Origin: Siphonodentalium dalli
Lineage: Eukaryota > Mollusca > Scaphopoda > Gadilida > Siphonodentaliidae
NCBI GenBank assembly: GCA_032622095.1
Contig: CP136061.1
Coordinates: forward strand, 66,899,127 to 66,963,126
Reading direction: 5' to 3'
DNA length: 64,000 bases
In this document: piece by piece, positions 10,860-23,773 of the stretch
Numbering within the stretch: the stretch's first letter is position 1
Layout: each line of letters begins with the position of its first letter
The notes under the pieces: model-generated
The model's database searches: none
What the model was told of the DNA's origin: nothing
Seen by the model: the letters and a program-made list of their open reading frames with translations, nothing else
Program-made: the position numbers and the translations under genes

Positions 10860-13800
10860 TTATAATTACGACAATCCGAATATTAGTTGGTGATTAAACA
10901 AGTTCTTTTTAAAGAAACTATATTAAACACACTAAAATAGTAAAACTACCCCAAGTGATATTTGTGTCTGGACTCAGCTGCTCTTTTAACCGAAATGGGA
11001 AATTGGGTCGAGAATAAATTGGGCGACCGACCGGAAGTTCGAGATGAACACACACAATTCGATCGCTGTTTCCGACAATCCAACTACACAAAAGCAAGAC
11101 ACCACACCCATAAACTGCTAAACTGTACTTGCTGGTGTAAATTTCACTTATTTAAAACGATTCTAGAACATCTATTGGCATAAAGACAATCCGATTCGAT
11201 AGCAATTCCGAAGCGGTGTTCCCAAACTTCCCCACCGAATTTGTGGTCTCCGGTGAATCGAAAAGTAAACAATCGCTACAAAGGTGCATTCTATGCTCTC
11301 ATGACCACTGCCATGTCATATTAGTATTGACATGAAGCTGGATAAATGCTAATACTAATGGTGGAATAGTTATGTAATACATTCCTTTATCCTCAAATAA
11401 ATTAATGTACTATTTTGCTGTTTAATCGGCGATAATTTGTCGCTGAGATTTGGCGTCTTGAGTTACCACTAGAAACGGAAGTGATTTCTTGCGATTTGAT
11501 TGGTGGACTAAATAAAATTCCGGGTAAATTCGCCCCTTGGATTTTCGAACTTTTTAAAGTATCACTACCCCCAGTGATGCGGGAAACGACACTTCCCTCG
11601 ACTGATAGATATTGTCGCTACCAAGCGTATATAAGGGCCTTGACCAATCAAATGCACGCATTTTTGTCAAAGCGAAACTAGTTGTAATTATATATAAATC
11701 AAAATGTTTCAATGACCAAATGTGCTTGAAGCGCACAAAGGGGTTGCCGCTAAATGAAGGCTCTGTCTAAGATCAAAATGTGTGCGAAGTCCACAAAGGG
11801 GGTCACATGTATCTCCGATGCTGAATATATGCTCCCAAAGGGAGCCTGTTTCAGCTAGTTTAGTATAATAGAAATAAGTTGCTCGAGTAGACTAACATAA
11901 GTGGTATGAAATATGTTAGATAATGGGCTGGTTGACAGACTAATCAGGAAATAGAAATTATGATTTTTTTGTGTATTCTGCACAATGACCTAGGTTTACA
12001 GATGATCAGCAATTTATAAAACATTTGTTTTTCAATTAAAACAGCTTCTGAAACAGGTTAAACTGTTATTTGAACTACTTGAGATCATTCCCAGTCATAT
12101 GAGTGATATCAGTAGAGTTTTATGCGATTGTGGACCAAATTTTAGTGAAGTTTGGGAGGTGGGTGTCAAACAATTGGGAGTCAACAGGTTTGGGGGGGGG
12201 GGGTCCCCGAAAATGCCAGATTCAAAAAAACGGCACCCCTTCCTTCAAAATTTGTACTACCCCCCCCCCGGTTTGCTAGTTAATTGTCCATTGTGCTAAT
12301 CACGTTTGCTTCATCTTAGGTCATTATTTGATACAGAAATGGTTCTTTGGTTTGGCAAATTTCGTTCAGCAGTTTTGTGTGATTTGCAGATGCTGCGTTC
12401 ATTCTTCTTTATATTTTAGCTTTTCCATTTTGAATGTTAGATCCCTCTTTTGTGCTTGATTCGTTGGTTTTGTTTTACTGAATTTTTGTTTTGTGGCAAT
12501 CTATTCTTTCTTTCAATGGTTGTTTTTCGTGTTGATTTTATATGTCATTCGGGATTCGTTCATTAGTTGCTAGTTTTTGCCAGCTGAATTTCCTTTTAAT
12601 TGTATTTAGTTTTCAGTCATTGGCTAGATAGTTTGATCAGATTGCATTTTAAACTCGATCTTTGCAGTTTAATTCGTCGACATGTTCGCTGAATTTGAGT
12701 TCGTTTGTTGTCAGTGCATTTGTATCTTGATGTTGATGCATTAATGTGTTGCTTTGTTAGATAAATTTAGTTATTTGTGTTGATCTTGTTCCTTCGTTCA
12801 GTGTTTGTTTAGTTTTGTTTCCGTGTTAAAGAGACAGTTCCTGTCATCATATAGGGTAGCATTGTCATTTAATCAGATTGTCAATTATTCACCCTGAGTA
12901 AGTGATAATATGATCATGTACGTAAACGTAATTTGCGCCCGCTTGTTACTGTTCATGGGATTATCTGATGAATTGTTATCTTTATAGAAGGATTTGATGA
13001 TAAACCCTAAGGATGGATACACACATGCATGTAATCTCTGTAATTATCGTGTATTTGGCGTTTTACATGGATCATACAGACGATGTAATATGTGTCCACT
13101 GACAACCCAATCATTGCCTACGTGTTGAACGCACTAAGTTCTAGTTCCAATTAAGTCGGAATGTAGAGAAGCCGTTATCTTGGACCGAGTCGCCAGGCCA
13201 CTTAAAATAATTGTTCGTGGGATAACCCATATGGTAGACTTTCTATTTAAATAATTACCAGTCCTCTCTTATTTATAGCAGTGGTGGATCAGGATTTCCC
13301 CGACGCATGCAGGGGCTATATATGACCCCGACAGCTACCAAGCGGGGGTGGCTAACTCTGAGCTATTTAAGTAAAACATATCATATTGTACCTTCTTGCC
13401 CAGATTATTCCGACCGATACATTCAACTAAGTCCCTTAGCGATTTGAAGCTTTCGAGACCCCCCCCCCCCCAAAAAAACAAGCATCATTGTTGAAAATGT
13501 TCTACATCAAGCCTGCATATGCCAGACGTATGGCTTCTGGTGGTCGTACATTAATACAAGGCCATATATCACACAGACTTGACTAATTTCCGCATCCGCG
13601 AGAGAAGACATGTTTTGGACTAGCTTTAAATGTACTGATAGAAGACAATTTGACTTCGCTTAGCACTGCTCACTTGTCTGGCATGTTAACAATGAACCGC
13701 TCGCGCGCTGCATGATGAGTACTGTTGTCAATTATTGGTGTGGCCATGTAAAATACATGTATTTTACATACATAAATTACATGCATGTGTGTATCCACCC

Positions 13801-13940
13801 TAATTATAATGGGACACAAGAAAATGATATATACAATATAAATAATCACATATAACGTAAATGTGGATATTTAGCCTGCCATGTAATACGAGTCTCAGCT
13901 GTCTGGCCATCGACGCAGTCCTGTCTGGAGTTTTGCGAGC
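10860..13940. other. Non-coding interval
   Basis: Only short unrecognised frames occur. Homopolymer runs include G at about 12191-12201, C at about 12261-12269 and C at about 13460-13471. A perfect 20-bp palindrome GTAAAATACATGTATTTTAC lies near 13747. The stretch 12300-12850 is T-rich and low in complexity. Confidence 0.5.
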
Positions 13941-15645
13941 CGGTGTAGGTAGTGACGTCATGATGTACGTCTTGATGTCATGACGCCTTTACTGGTTTCC
14001 CAAGAAGCAATCTTAAAATGACTGCGATCTTTCAATCGGAACTTAAATTTTCCGTTTGTCGGCCTTGAAATTTGAGAATATTTCATAAATTTTTTAGGCG
14101 GAAATACCGTTAGAAAATTGAAGATAATATGTAAACGGACAGCAAGGTCGCTAGATTCCTCTTTCGGGGTAAATATTTTTAATAATTTTATGAAATATGT
14201 AAACAAAACTTTTTCATGCAATTTAACTTTTTTTGTTAACCAGAGCTTTTGTTCAATTTACATTCACTTTTTGAAAATATATTTGGCTTTAGGAGCATGA
14301 TGTTCCTACATATGATGAAGTATAGCTAACAGTTGCTAGATCAAATTTTTTTTTATTTTTGCCCTGGAGCATTTTGCCCAATTACACATTTCGAGGTGGC
14401 ATTAATCAATACAAAATGGCGACCGTTGCCAACAATAGAATTTTGGACTCCGATGACCCTGGCTGACCCTTCAGTTATGAATAAATTATCCTATTTTAGG
14501 TGATTTCAATTTATTTTTAGATTGGGCCGAAAAAGTCGATTATTATATATCTCATATTCGCATACGTATACCCTGGTCGCTTCGCTTCCGCGGCTTCGCC
14601 GCTGGAGAGCGGGCGCTATAAGCTACTTGATTCATGATTAATTCTAACGCATATGTGTCCATTGGTTCATTCGTATCGTTTGGTTCGTACACAGCTCACA
14701 TTTATATCGATATATAGGACATATATTAACTTGTGACCTCCTGTTTAGCATATCGATGTGTATAGCTACAAAGCGGGGTAACATGTTATTTGGCGGTTGA
14801 CCCCAACTACTACCACTAACTACCTTCCTTACTACTTATGAGTCGGAAGATCATGATAGGTAAATTAGTATTTCTAGATTCAAGAAATTTAATAATTTGT
14901 TTTATTCTGAAAAACAGCCACACATAAATTTCTATATTTGACGATGTTCATGGCATGGCTGCTGATCAATAAAACGTTGGGCTGACATTACTTGAGATGT
15001 GACATATTTCAGTTGATTGCTCCCTGAGTGAGTGGAGTACGTAGCCGGCATACCAACATTTATTTACATTGTGCCGAAATATCAGTGGCTGCTTTATTCT
15101 TAATTGTAATATATGATGTTATGTTCCAATTAAAAAATTAAATCAGCAATATGATAATTTCCTCTCATAGAGCCAAAATATAAAGCTATTTTGGTGATTG
15201 GATTGTGTGAAATTATTAATTATTTTAGCAGGTCCTGGTATGTAAAGGGACAAAAAAGACGATTATACCTTTAACCTATCAAATGTATTAAAATATAATG
15301 TTTGGTCCTCTCTTACTAAATGTTCAAATTCGATATATAATAAAGATGAAGATTGACAACTTCACTTTCCCCACGATTTATGAAAAAACACTCGTCCGGC
15401 CCATAACACATGAACTCACGGCCACTCTGAAACTATGATGTATATTACTTCTTGTAATATCGGTATATCATTAGACTTAGTGGTGAACTTTAATTATCTT
15501 ATATCCGATCCTAGTTATCCAATGAATTTAAATAGTTTCTGTCCCTTCCGTTTGGCAAGTTGATAGTCCCAGGCGTTTAGTGAACGCTTTAACTCCAACA
15601 TTATTCATATATGGCAAGAAACGGAGCAGAAAGTTATGGGGGTAT
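13941..15645. other. Non-coding interval
   Basis: AT-rich. A small GC-rich hairpin (GCGGCTTCGCCGC) lies near 14589. No domain, exon or transposon terminus was recognised. Confidence 0.5.
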
Positions 15646-15649
15646 GGTT

Positions 15650-15945
15650 TTGTCCCATGTAGAAAGCCTTGGGACAGAGCGGGACAAGCGTTACAAAAGC
15701 TGATAGAAGATATTTGTATTATTCATCTTTATCTGCGTCTCAGTAGAAACCCTTGGGACAGCGCGGGACAGACGTTACAGAAATTTGTAGAATCGTTTTT
15801 TTCTTTCTCATCGTTATCTCCGTCCCAGTAGTGATCATTGGGACAGAGCGGAACAGACGTTACAGAAGTTTAAAGAATCGTTTTTATTTCTGGTGACCAT
15901 CTGCGTCCCAGTAGTAACCTTGGGACAGAGCGGGACCCATTCAAC
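15650..15945. repeat. Tandem repeat, ~84-bp unit, 3+ copies
   Basis: GGGACAGMGCGG recurs at 15671, 15755, 15840 and 15922 (spacing 84, 85 and 82), each time followed by ACAGACGTTACAGAA and, before the next unit, CTGCGTCCCAGTAG. It is a short minisatellite with no coding signal. Confidence 0.85.
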
Positions 15946-16091
15946 ACCCGGCCGAAGCGATGATTAACGAACGTTGTACTGGTATGTTGTAAACAACCTG
16001 GTGACATTTCTAACCAAAGTTTCAATAGTAGGGTCCCCCCGGTGTTGGTTGTTTTGCTTATCGCTTACGCTTTATATGCTTACACAACAAG

Positions 16092-16160
16092 GCGTGTGTT
16101 TATGGCGGTTTTAACGGATATGACTATTTTAACAGCAATACCCAACACCAACGCTGTTCG
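16092..16160 (-). repeat. Terminal fragment of the MITE-A family
   Basis: TTTATGGCGGTTTTAACGGA, ATTTTAACAGCAATACCCA and CACCAACGC match the terminus of the MITE-A copy at 28610-28665. Only this end is present. Confidence 0.6.
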
Positions 16161-16214
16161 TAACTTTAATGAAACTTACAAGTTACTGCGGGGTTACGGC
16201 GTTTTTAGATAAAT

Positions 16215-17870
16215 CTAGTTTCAGTGCAACAATGGAACATTCATGGAAGTCATACGCGATTTTCGTGATATCTAAATAAAGAGACTTGGTGACATTTTAC
16301 TTCTTCTCAAATCCGGTGCATGTGTACCGAATGAAATAGCTTGCCATACTATATTGTGGAGACGCCAAAAGTACTCCATTTCACAGATTGAAATTGAATG
16401 CTTGGAAGGACACTTATTCACAAGGAGGTACGATTGTGACTTAATCGTGTAAACAAGGTCAGCCATCGAAGGGGATCATGCAACGTTATAGACCTGTCGA
16501 TACTATTCATATTTATTATATTCTTGCCTATAAAATATGGAAAATTACCGTAACGTAGATCGTCGTATCTCTTGGGAGATACAGTGAAATCGCGTTTTGT
16601 TATTTCACTGTAGGTTTCAATATTTCGCTGTATGTAGCTCGCTGACTTGAAACTAACAACTACCAGTAACACGCGTGCGCCAACGTGGACCGAGTGATCA
16701 GTACATGCATACTGTCAACTAGCCAATCAAAAGCGGCAAATCGAATTTATGACGCAACTTGATCGATCGATAATTCTACAACGTATCAATTTCAACTTTC
16801 CTGTTTGTAAACACTTACACGCGCTATTTAATCATGGACGTAACTTAGATACATTATATACCTCGCTGCTTTAATTAATTGGAGTTAATAAATTAATTGA
16901 ATTAAGTATTAATTTAGCAACTTTGAACATTAATAAGGGGCATATAATAAAAAAATACCTACGGTTTTTTGTTTGAATTCCTGAAACATCTCATTCGTGT
17001 CTGGAATGAACTATCGAATTTTCAGTCGCAGCTCGTGCTTTGATTATTATCTGAACATTCCACCAATGAGTATGAATCTTGTATTATATTTTCATCTGAC
17101 TGTCGTCTGCTAATTTATCCTGAACACCCCTCCAAATGAATAATCGACCATTCCAAAGTATACCTTTACACCTGAATGGGAGAAACCATTTAGTATAGAC
17201 AAAATTGCAAGACATTTTCAACAACGAATTTCTCTGGATCTATCTGGCGAAAAATCATTAATTTCACTTACCATCTTCTTCAGTGTATATAGAATTATAG
17301 AATCTGAACATGCCAAAGTATTGGATTGTCACACTACAATCCAATTAGTCATGATGCAGGTCAGAGAAAATTCGCCTAGAACTTTTTTCTTTGTACAATG
17401 TGCCAATGATGCTAATAATGTGCCATGGGATACCCCGATATATTAATTCATTGTTGGCACTGTTCTACATAGTTAATGGTCAAGGCAAATGAGATATGCC
17501 AAATTGCCATAAATCAGACGTAAGAAAAATTTGTTGATACTTTTGCGTGAAATCGACAAAACTATCAGGCAGTTTGTATACGTATCCGTCTATCTCTCCA
17601 GACGTTTCTCATGTTGGTCCAGTTGGCATCCATGTGGTACACAGCGATCCGTTGTTATGCAATTAAATATTTATGCTGAATGCATTGAAAATTTCATATC
17701 AATCAGACGGGAACTGTTACTTATAATCTTAGTTTCAAGTCAAGGATGGCCCAGTATCTTTTCTAGTTTTTACTCTATAAAAAATTATTAAAAATGTGGT
17801 TTCATAGATAACTGTCAGAATGGCAGACGAAATATTATTTTCACTGACTGAAACACATATAGGCACATAT
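16215..17870. other. Non-coding interval
   Basis: Short frames on both strands show no recognisable domain. No repeats of note apart from AT-rich stretches. Confidence 0.5.
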
Positions 17871-17871
17871 A

Positions 17872-18306
17872 TTAAAGGTACTCAATCCGATTCGATGGTC
17901 CACACATAATCAGATTCCAACAACAACATTTTTAGAAATGCCGTTCAGTTATCAGAATCGATTAATTGACCAAAAATAATGATAAGCACTGTCAAGTAGT
18001 AGTATCAAATTGCCCGAAACGTATTATTATCAACATGTTGTTCGACGAAATTTGGACTTATTATCAACACAAAGCCTCTTGGTTTTAGAGTTATCCATCT
18101 TCATCCGCAATTTGGTCCGAGACCGTCGGCTGGTCGACTTTTTACTGGGCCATTAATAAGTCTCGATTGTGTAAAATAATAGATTTTAAAAATCGATATC
18201 TAATAACTCTAGAGCTGTAATATGTGGGTTCCTCGACAAATATTATTTATCCCTGAATCCAAATAAATAGTAATTGAGGGGCGCTTAATCGGATTATGCA
18301 TCTTTA
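17872..18306. mobile_element. MITE-B, ~435 bp with imperfect terminal inverted repeats
   Basis: The left end TTAAAGGTACTCAATCCGAT is mirrored by the right end at 18285-18306 (TTAATCGGATTATGCATCTT then TAA). An isolated end of the same type (CCGATTATGCATCTTTAAG) lies at about 29608-29627. The terminal TTAAAG resembles that of MITE-A, but the interiors differ. No coding frame. Confidence 0.65.
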
Positions 18307-18512
18307 AGGTGCTATTCCTGGTTCACGCCTGTATTTTTCCTAACAAACAAAAGCTTTATAAATAACACTAGCCTACCAATAATAAGATATGAAAACATAT
18401 TTTAAAGCACAGTATATATATATCCCTTCAATGTGAACTGATGGAATATGAAATGCACAACTAATATAGGGATATGTTTGTCCCTACTTGCCTCAGGGAT
18501 TTTATAAACAGC

Positions 18513-18915
18513 GGCTGGCAAATAAGAAACGTAATTTTCCTTTCTTTTAGGGACCCCTTAACTCATATACAGTCTAAAACACTCCACGAACTAACGATAT
18601 ATGGTCTCAATATTAACCCATGTATGGATAAAATGTGATTATATCTGGTAAAAAATTATATGAATGGGTTCGTTCCCGACAGCTTGGAACAAAAGCGGCT
18701 GGCAAATAAAATGCGAATTTGTTCACTGATTTAGCAACCACCTACCCTACAAATTATGTGTATAGGTTCCGGAGCATACAGGGCACTCTAAAAAGACTGG
18801 CTGGCAAATAAAACTAGATATGGAAAAATTATATTCTATCAGGAAATACGCAATTTTATAGATGGTTGGTTTCCGACAGTCCGGGATACTTTACAGCATG
18901 TGACTGGCAAATAAA
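18513..18915. repeat. Interspersed GGCTGGCAAATAA motif, four copies
   Basis: The 13-mer GGCTGGCAAATAA (last copy GACTGGCAAATAA) occurs near 18513, 18697, 18799 and 18901. Each is preceded by a CCGACAG or GGGA-type phrase. Spacing is about 184, 102 and 102 bp, suggesting a decayed ~100-bp tandem repeat. Function unknown. Confidence 0.55.
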
Positions 18916-18990
18916 AACTTGACTTGCAATGAACACACCACATACTTAGTACCAATGTATGCTCTCAATATTAACCGAACATCGGGTGTA

Positions 18991-19453
18991 TTAACCCTTT
19001 CAGTGCCAGGTCCGATTTTTGTATCAACCCATATACCCTGTGCCAATGCATTCTCTTATATATGCGAGTCGACCATAGGTCGCTTCGCATATATAAGAAT
19101 GGTCGACTCGCACATATAAGAGAATTCATTGGCCTAACAATTTTTCATCAGTTGTTATTATTTTTTACAATTTTTTACAATTTTAATAATTTTTTCTTAT
19201 ATTCTTTAACAGACTTATTTTGTAGGTTTATTGCCAGGGAATCTTACGTTTTTCATGGGCATCAAAATTATTACTATGAATACTTGGTGATAGTTTTGAG
19301 TTATAACATGCCCTTAAGGTTTATCCAGTTTGTTTTTAAATTCGCTATAGCATGCTTAAGCATAACCAAACAAAATTCAACCCAATTTTTATTTTTTTTA
19401 TTTTTTTAGGGCCGAATTTACAGACCGTAAATTACTGGCACTGAAAGGGTTAA
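18991..19453. mobile_element. piggyBac-type MITE with TTAA target duplication
   Basis: The sequence is bounded by TTAA at 18991-18994 and 19450-19453. Directly inside is a perfect 15-bp terminal inverted repeat CCCTTTCAGTGCCAG. TTAA targets with TIRs starting CCC are the signature of the piggyBac superfamily. The 463-bp element has no transposase. Its left half holds a ~90-bp hairpin (19042-19133) made of CATATATAAGAGAAT and GTCGACTCG arms. A related hairpin half lies at about 55712-55790. I infer a non-autonomous piggyBac derivative. Confidence 0.85.
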
Positions 19454-19484
19454 ACTCATTAAATACAGCCTTTGTTAGCTGCCG

Positions 19485-19615
19485 CTCACCTACACGGTAC
19501 TGGGAACGCAGATGACGACACAAAGTTCGACCGATACCATGTCGGATTAGAACCCTCGACCGTGTCGAAGATGGAGCTCAGAGGTCGGCCCACAAAGCAA
19601 CCTCTTTACCGATAG
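19485..19615 (-). mobile_element. tRNA-derived SINE, copy 1
   Basis: On the minus strand the order is tRNA-like: a D-arm-like region near 19600, then ACCTCTGAGCTCC, CGACACGGTCGA and a B-box-like GGGTTCTAATCC at about 19545-19556, followed by a tail with GTTCCCAGTACCGTG. Related copies lie at 28130-28767 and 23733-24600, with a partial one at 40292-40345. A and B boxes are internal Pol III promoters. P2 sits about 10 bp beyond its 5' side. Confidence 0.6.
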
Positions 19616-19625
19616 TAACACTATA

Positions 19626-22618
19626 CACTGTCGGATACCCGTTTAGGTTCGGACATTCTAAGATGGCGACGCCAACTAAATCAGATAAACGGTAAGTGTA
19701 TATATTGTCTCCCAGCAGCAATCAACGACATCTTTCGGTGATACACCTTGAAACAGTTATGTAGGAATTTGTATGCCCAACACATACGTACTACGCCTTT
19801 TGCATAACAGGCATGTGAATTGTTGTATTTGGCGTGTCAAGTCGTTATAATTTTTCGAAATTTTATCGAGGCGGCGAAATGTTCGCTTTTTCGTATTTTT
19901 CTGGTCCTGGGCTCATGCATCCGCAAATTTATGTATTGTTGTGGATAGATTAGGTCACCACACATCTTCGGAATGCAAAACCGGCGATATTTTTATTGTC
20001 TAACTCCGAAAAACGACCTTTGAAAATTTCAAAATGTTCAGGTTCGGATTCGCAACATTCGCGATGATTTTGTTCAGGTTCAGACACAATTTTCGTTCAG
20101 GTTTGGACACATTTGGTTCAGGTTCGGACAATTTTAGTTCAGGTTCGGACGCATCAAAACCTGACCTATAAATGACATGCCGAGGTGCAGTCTCGATCTT
20201 ATTGTGCGTGTTATTAACGAACATGCACTGTTAATTTGTTATATCTAAATATGGCAGCTGAAATTTCCAAATATAGATGGTAAATTCTCCGAATTAATGG
20301 GGTAAAAGCCACAGTTGAATATTCTCGAGCAATGTCTACTATACACCAGCTAGTGGGAATTATTACATTTTACATATGAGCAACAGTGGTATTATACTTA
20401 TCTTCTGAAATATCGGGGATACATGGATATTTAATACCTGGTTCTCGATTTTGAACCCCGAGGCGGAGCCAAGAGGTTTCAAAAAGAGACATCCGGGTAT
20501 TAAATCTCCTAGTATCCCACGATGTTGGCGGAGCTAACGATTTTGTCCCACATCAATAGCTACCATGTGGTGTGATTTTAATAGGTTATCAGATAAATTC
20601 ACACCAATCAGCACCAATAAGAATAATTCAGTAGCAGACCTATCGATCCTGTTTTAGGTGACAGCGCGCTAGAACAATGTCACGATTGGTGAAACTGCTT
20701 GTTCAAGGGTAATTCATAACCACGATGTTTCACGTACTTTTATACGCCCACTGTCAAGAGTTACGGGACATGGTGCATGACTTAAACGTGACGTTGTTGT
20801 CAGTCAGATTGTTAGTTACAACCGGGTGTGGGACAAGCGCTGTTTGTTATATGTTTCCCTATGAAATAGCTGTAATTTTAAATGACATACGACGCGCTCT
20901 CTTTCGTCAGGATCTTGGCATGGATAATAATTTTCAAACGTTATCTCACTGTAGTTACTTTTGTTTAAACATGGTACACAATTATTGACGCGTGTATTAT
21001 CAATGGAACTACGCGAAATTCCGCGGAAGACTGAAAATAGTTTATTACTGCGATAAGTTCTAAAGAAAACAAATGATCCCGTTTTATTACGTATTCAGTT
21101 ATTTGTTAATTGGGTTTCTGTGTGTAATATTTAACCATTGGGTAGGCACTATTCTCATAAGCGCATGAAGGAAAATGAACAGCTGATGTTGTTTGCATAA
21201 GTTTCGCTACTTCGCCGTCTAAATTATTGTTTCGATAAATAAATACTTGTAGTTTTGCAGAATTGCTTACCATAAGCATAACATAAAGAGAACACATATG
21301 GTTTCTCGAATAATATATTCCTGAAATATCGCCGCTGGTGAAGATTCGCATATTGCAGGTATTATTCGGCAAACCATTATAGGTATTCTCTATATGTTCG
21401 CATAGTGCTGAATAGAACGCAACATGTTCGGGCTCTAATTAATAGTCCGGTATGATAGTCGTGTGACAAATGGTTAACTTGTAACTGGATTCAACATTTA
21501 GAAATGAGGCAAAACACATAAGGCTTATATTGAAAAGAATATGTTTCGTGTGAATACCCAAATATATCATCCAATTATTGATACAAAATATATATTGTCT
21601 ATCTATCAGCAAGTATTTATGGGCCAATTGTGGGAACAGCTATATAATCACATTCATCGTATACGCAGTCTAACAAAATAGAATTACTGTTCGTGACTCG
21701 TTTCTGCGCTTTATGTCTGGGAATATATTGTCAATAGAGACTGGGGGTAAATACATCATTACACGGCTTGTTGATGGGGGATCGCCTCGGGGGATACGAG
21801 CCTCTACCGGGGCATACCACACAGAATCCCCCCCAAAGCCGTGTAACTTATGTTATGGACAGCTATCTGCTCATCGACGTGCGGCGACCTTCGTGGCATC
21901 GTATGTGGATGAGGAGGGGAATCACGTGATCGCATAGATCTCACGCGCATAAAATAAGAAAGTCCGCCCAAATTATTCACGAGTGGGCTAAAACCATGCC
22001 TCGTGTTCCCCATTTATCGTTTCTTTTACGAATGGAAGAAAATCAAATGCACAAAAACGCAATAAGAACGCGACTGTACCTCGGCGTGTCATTTTTATGC
22101 GAAGTTTTTGATGCGTCCGAACCTGAACCAAATTTGTCCGAACCTGAACGAAAATTGTGTCTGAACCTGAACAAAATCATCGCGAATGTTGCGAATCCGA
22201 ACCTGAACATTTTGAAATTTTCAAAGGTAGTTTTTCGGAGTTAGACAATAAAAATATCGCCGGTTTTGCATTCCGAAGATGTGTGGTGACCTAATCTATC
22301 CACAACAATACATAAATTTGCGGATGCATGAGCCCAGGACCAGAAAAATACGAAAAAGCGAACATTTCGCCGCCTCGATAAAATTTCGAAAAATTATAAC
22401 GACTTGACACGCCAAATACAACAATTCACATGCCTGTTATGCAAAAGGCGTATTACGTATGTGTTGGGTATACAAATTCCTACATAACTGTTTCAAGGTG
22501 TATCACCGAAAGATGTCGTTGATTGCTGCTGGGAGACAATATATACACTTACCGTTTATCTGATTTAGTTGGCGCCGCCATCTTGGAATGTCCGAACCCA
22601 AACGGGTATCCGACAGTG
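19626..22618. mobile_element. P2: 3.0-kb palindromic DNA element with 5-bp target duplication
   Basis: The element starts CACTGTCGGATACCCG and ends with the complement, flanked by CTATA on both sides (19621-19625, 22619-22623). Inverted arms extend ~530 bp (19626-20158 and about 22095-22618) with few differences. Just inside the termini is AAGATGGCG or its complement. The inner parts of the arms carry 4-5 copies of a GTTCAGGTTCGGACA motif. The ~1.9-kb interior (20160-22100) has only short frames that I do not recognise. The CACTG ends hint at CMC/CACTA-like or Transib-like elements, but the 5-bp duplication and long arms do not settle it. Confidence 0.88.
20036..20157. repeat. P2 subterminal repeats (left; mirrored at 22108-22207)
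   Basis: GTTCAGGTTCGGAYnCA-type units occur about every 22-30 bp, five on the left arm and the same number inverted on the right. The same core (TTAGGTTCGGACA) appears in the terminal repeat. Clustered subterminal motifs of this kind are usually transposase-binding sites. That role is inferred. Confidence 0.75.
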
Positions 22619-22632
22619 CTATAACCCGCTTG

Positions 22633-22700
22633 GGTATCTGTACAAGAAGTATAGATCAAGGCGCGTCAGCGCCGCGGACTGTATTTCTTGTACAGATACC
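22633..22700. repeat. Hairpin with perfect 16-bp arms
   Basis: GGTATCTGTACAAGAA at 22633-22648 and its exact complement at 22685-22700 enclose a further imperfect stem ending in a GGCGCGTCAGCGCC loop stem. It begins ten bases after the right P2 target duplication. Confidence 0.75.
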
Positions 22701-22749
22701 AAAGCTGGTTATGACATATTTATAAACCGATTCACACCCCAAGGCAAAC

Positions 22750-23730
22750 ATAAGTGAGCCATTTTCAATATGATGATTACGTATCAATTACTATTCAATC
22801 AAAGATTAATTGAATGTCGTGTGGTGTTGCATATTCCAACCACACACGTCAAATGATCGTTGACAGTCAGTGAGCACATGCATCGTGATTATTTATCAGC
22901 GTCGATAAACATTTTGTCTCCGAATTTAAAGAATTGTTTATACAGATTCCTCCTTGCGACAATAAACTGTTGCGGTTGTTAATGATATTTTCATGTTGGT
23001 TCCCATAATGGATTTATCGTTCAGAACTCAAGCGCAATGTCCCGATAGTGTTCGAACATTCCGACTCCAAAGAGAAACTATTCCACATTACAGGAAGTTT
23101 GTGTGTTGAAATATCACGGCATTCATGAAAAAAGACTAAAACAAATATGTGTATATTACCTGGATTTTCCGCGTACATGTATGTGAACAGTTTGTAGAAT
23201 ATTCTCAATGTTATTATTAACAGGTGATTATTGTGGATTATATATTCCAAACAAAATGTGGATTTCGTTCAGTAACTTCCAATGACCCCCTCCCGACAAA
23301 CCAACAATTATAGAGTCAACCAATGGTATGATCCGTGTTTTAATCCGAGTGACAGGTGCGATCATTATCATGGCGTATTGTTATAATTCACACATTTCGC
23401 TCCTTCCTCATGCTCAGCTTACTCTCCAATTAATGCCAATTTATTGGTGACTTTTAGCTCAAGTCTATATTTTGGCAACGGCGAAATACAGATTCATACA
23501 AGAAATATTGATCTTGGATTGGAGCGATTTGATTGGCCGAAGGGTGTGAACCGGTTTATAACTAAAGATAGTGCACCTCTTCCAAATAAGTTTTATAGAC
23601 TCCTCGGGTATAAAATAATAAATATGAATCTAAGACCCCTGTCGGCAAACGTTTCTATCAATTAATATGTTTTTATTAGATTGTTCTGGCATAGTACAAA
23701 CAACCTTTTGTGACAGTTTTAAGTGTTATT
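22750..23730. other. Non-coding interval
   Basis: No recognisable gene or repeat. Small frames lack domains. Confidence 0.5.
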
Positions 23731-23773
23731 TTTAGAACAATAAAGTCCGACCGATACCCTCGACCATAGCCCA

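Noticed and set aside
22633-22700. Hairpin considered as a tRNA or snRNA gene
   Set aside because: The stem is uniform and palindromic; no cloverleaf, anticodon arm or A/B boxes.
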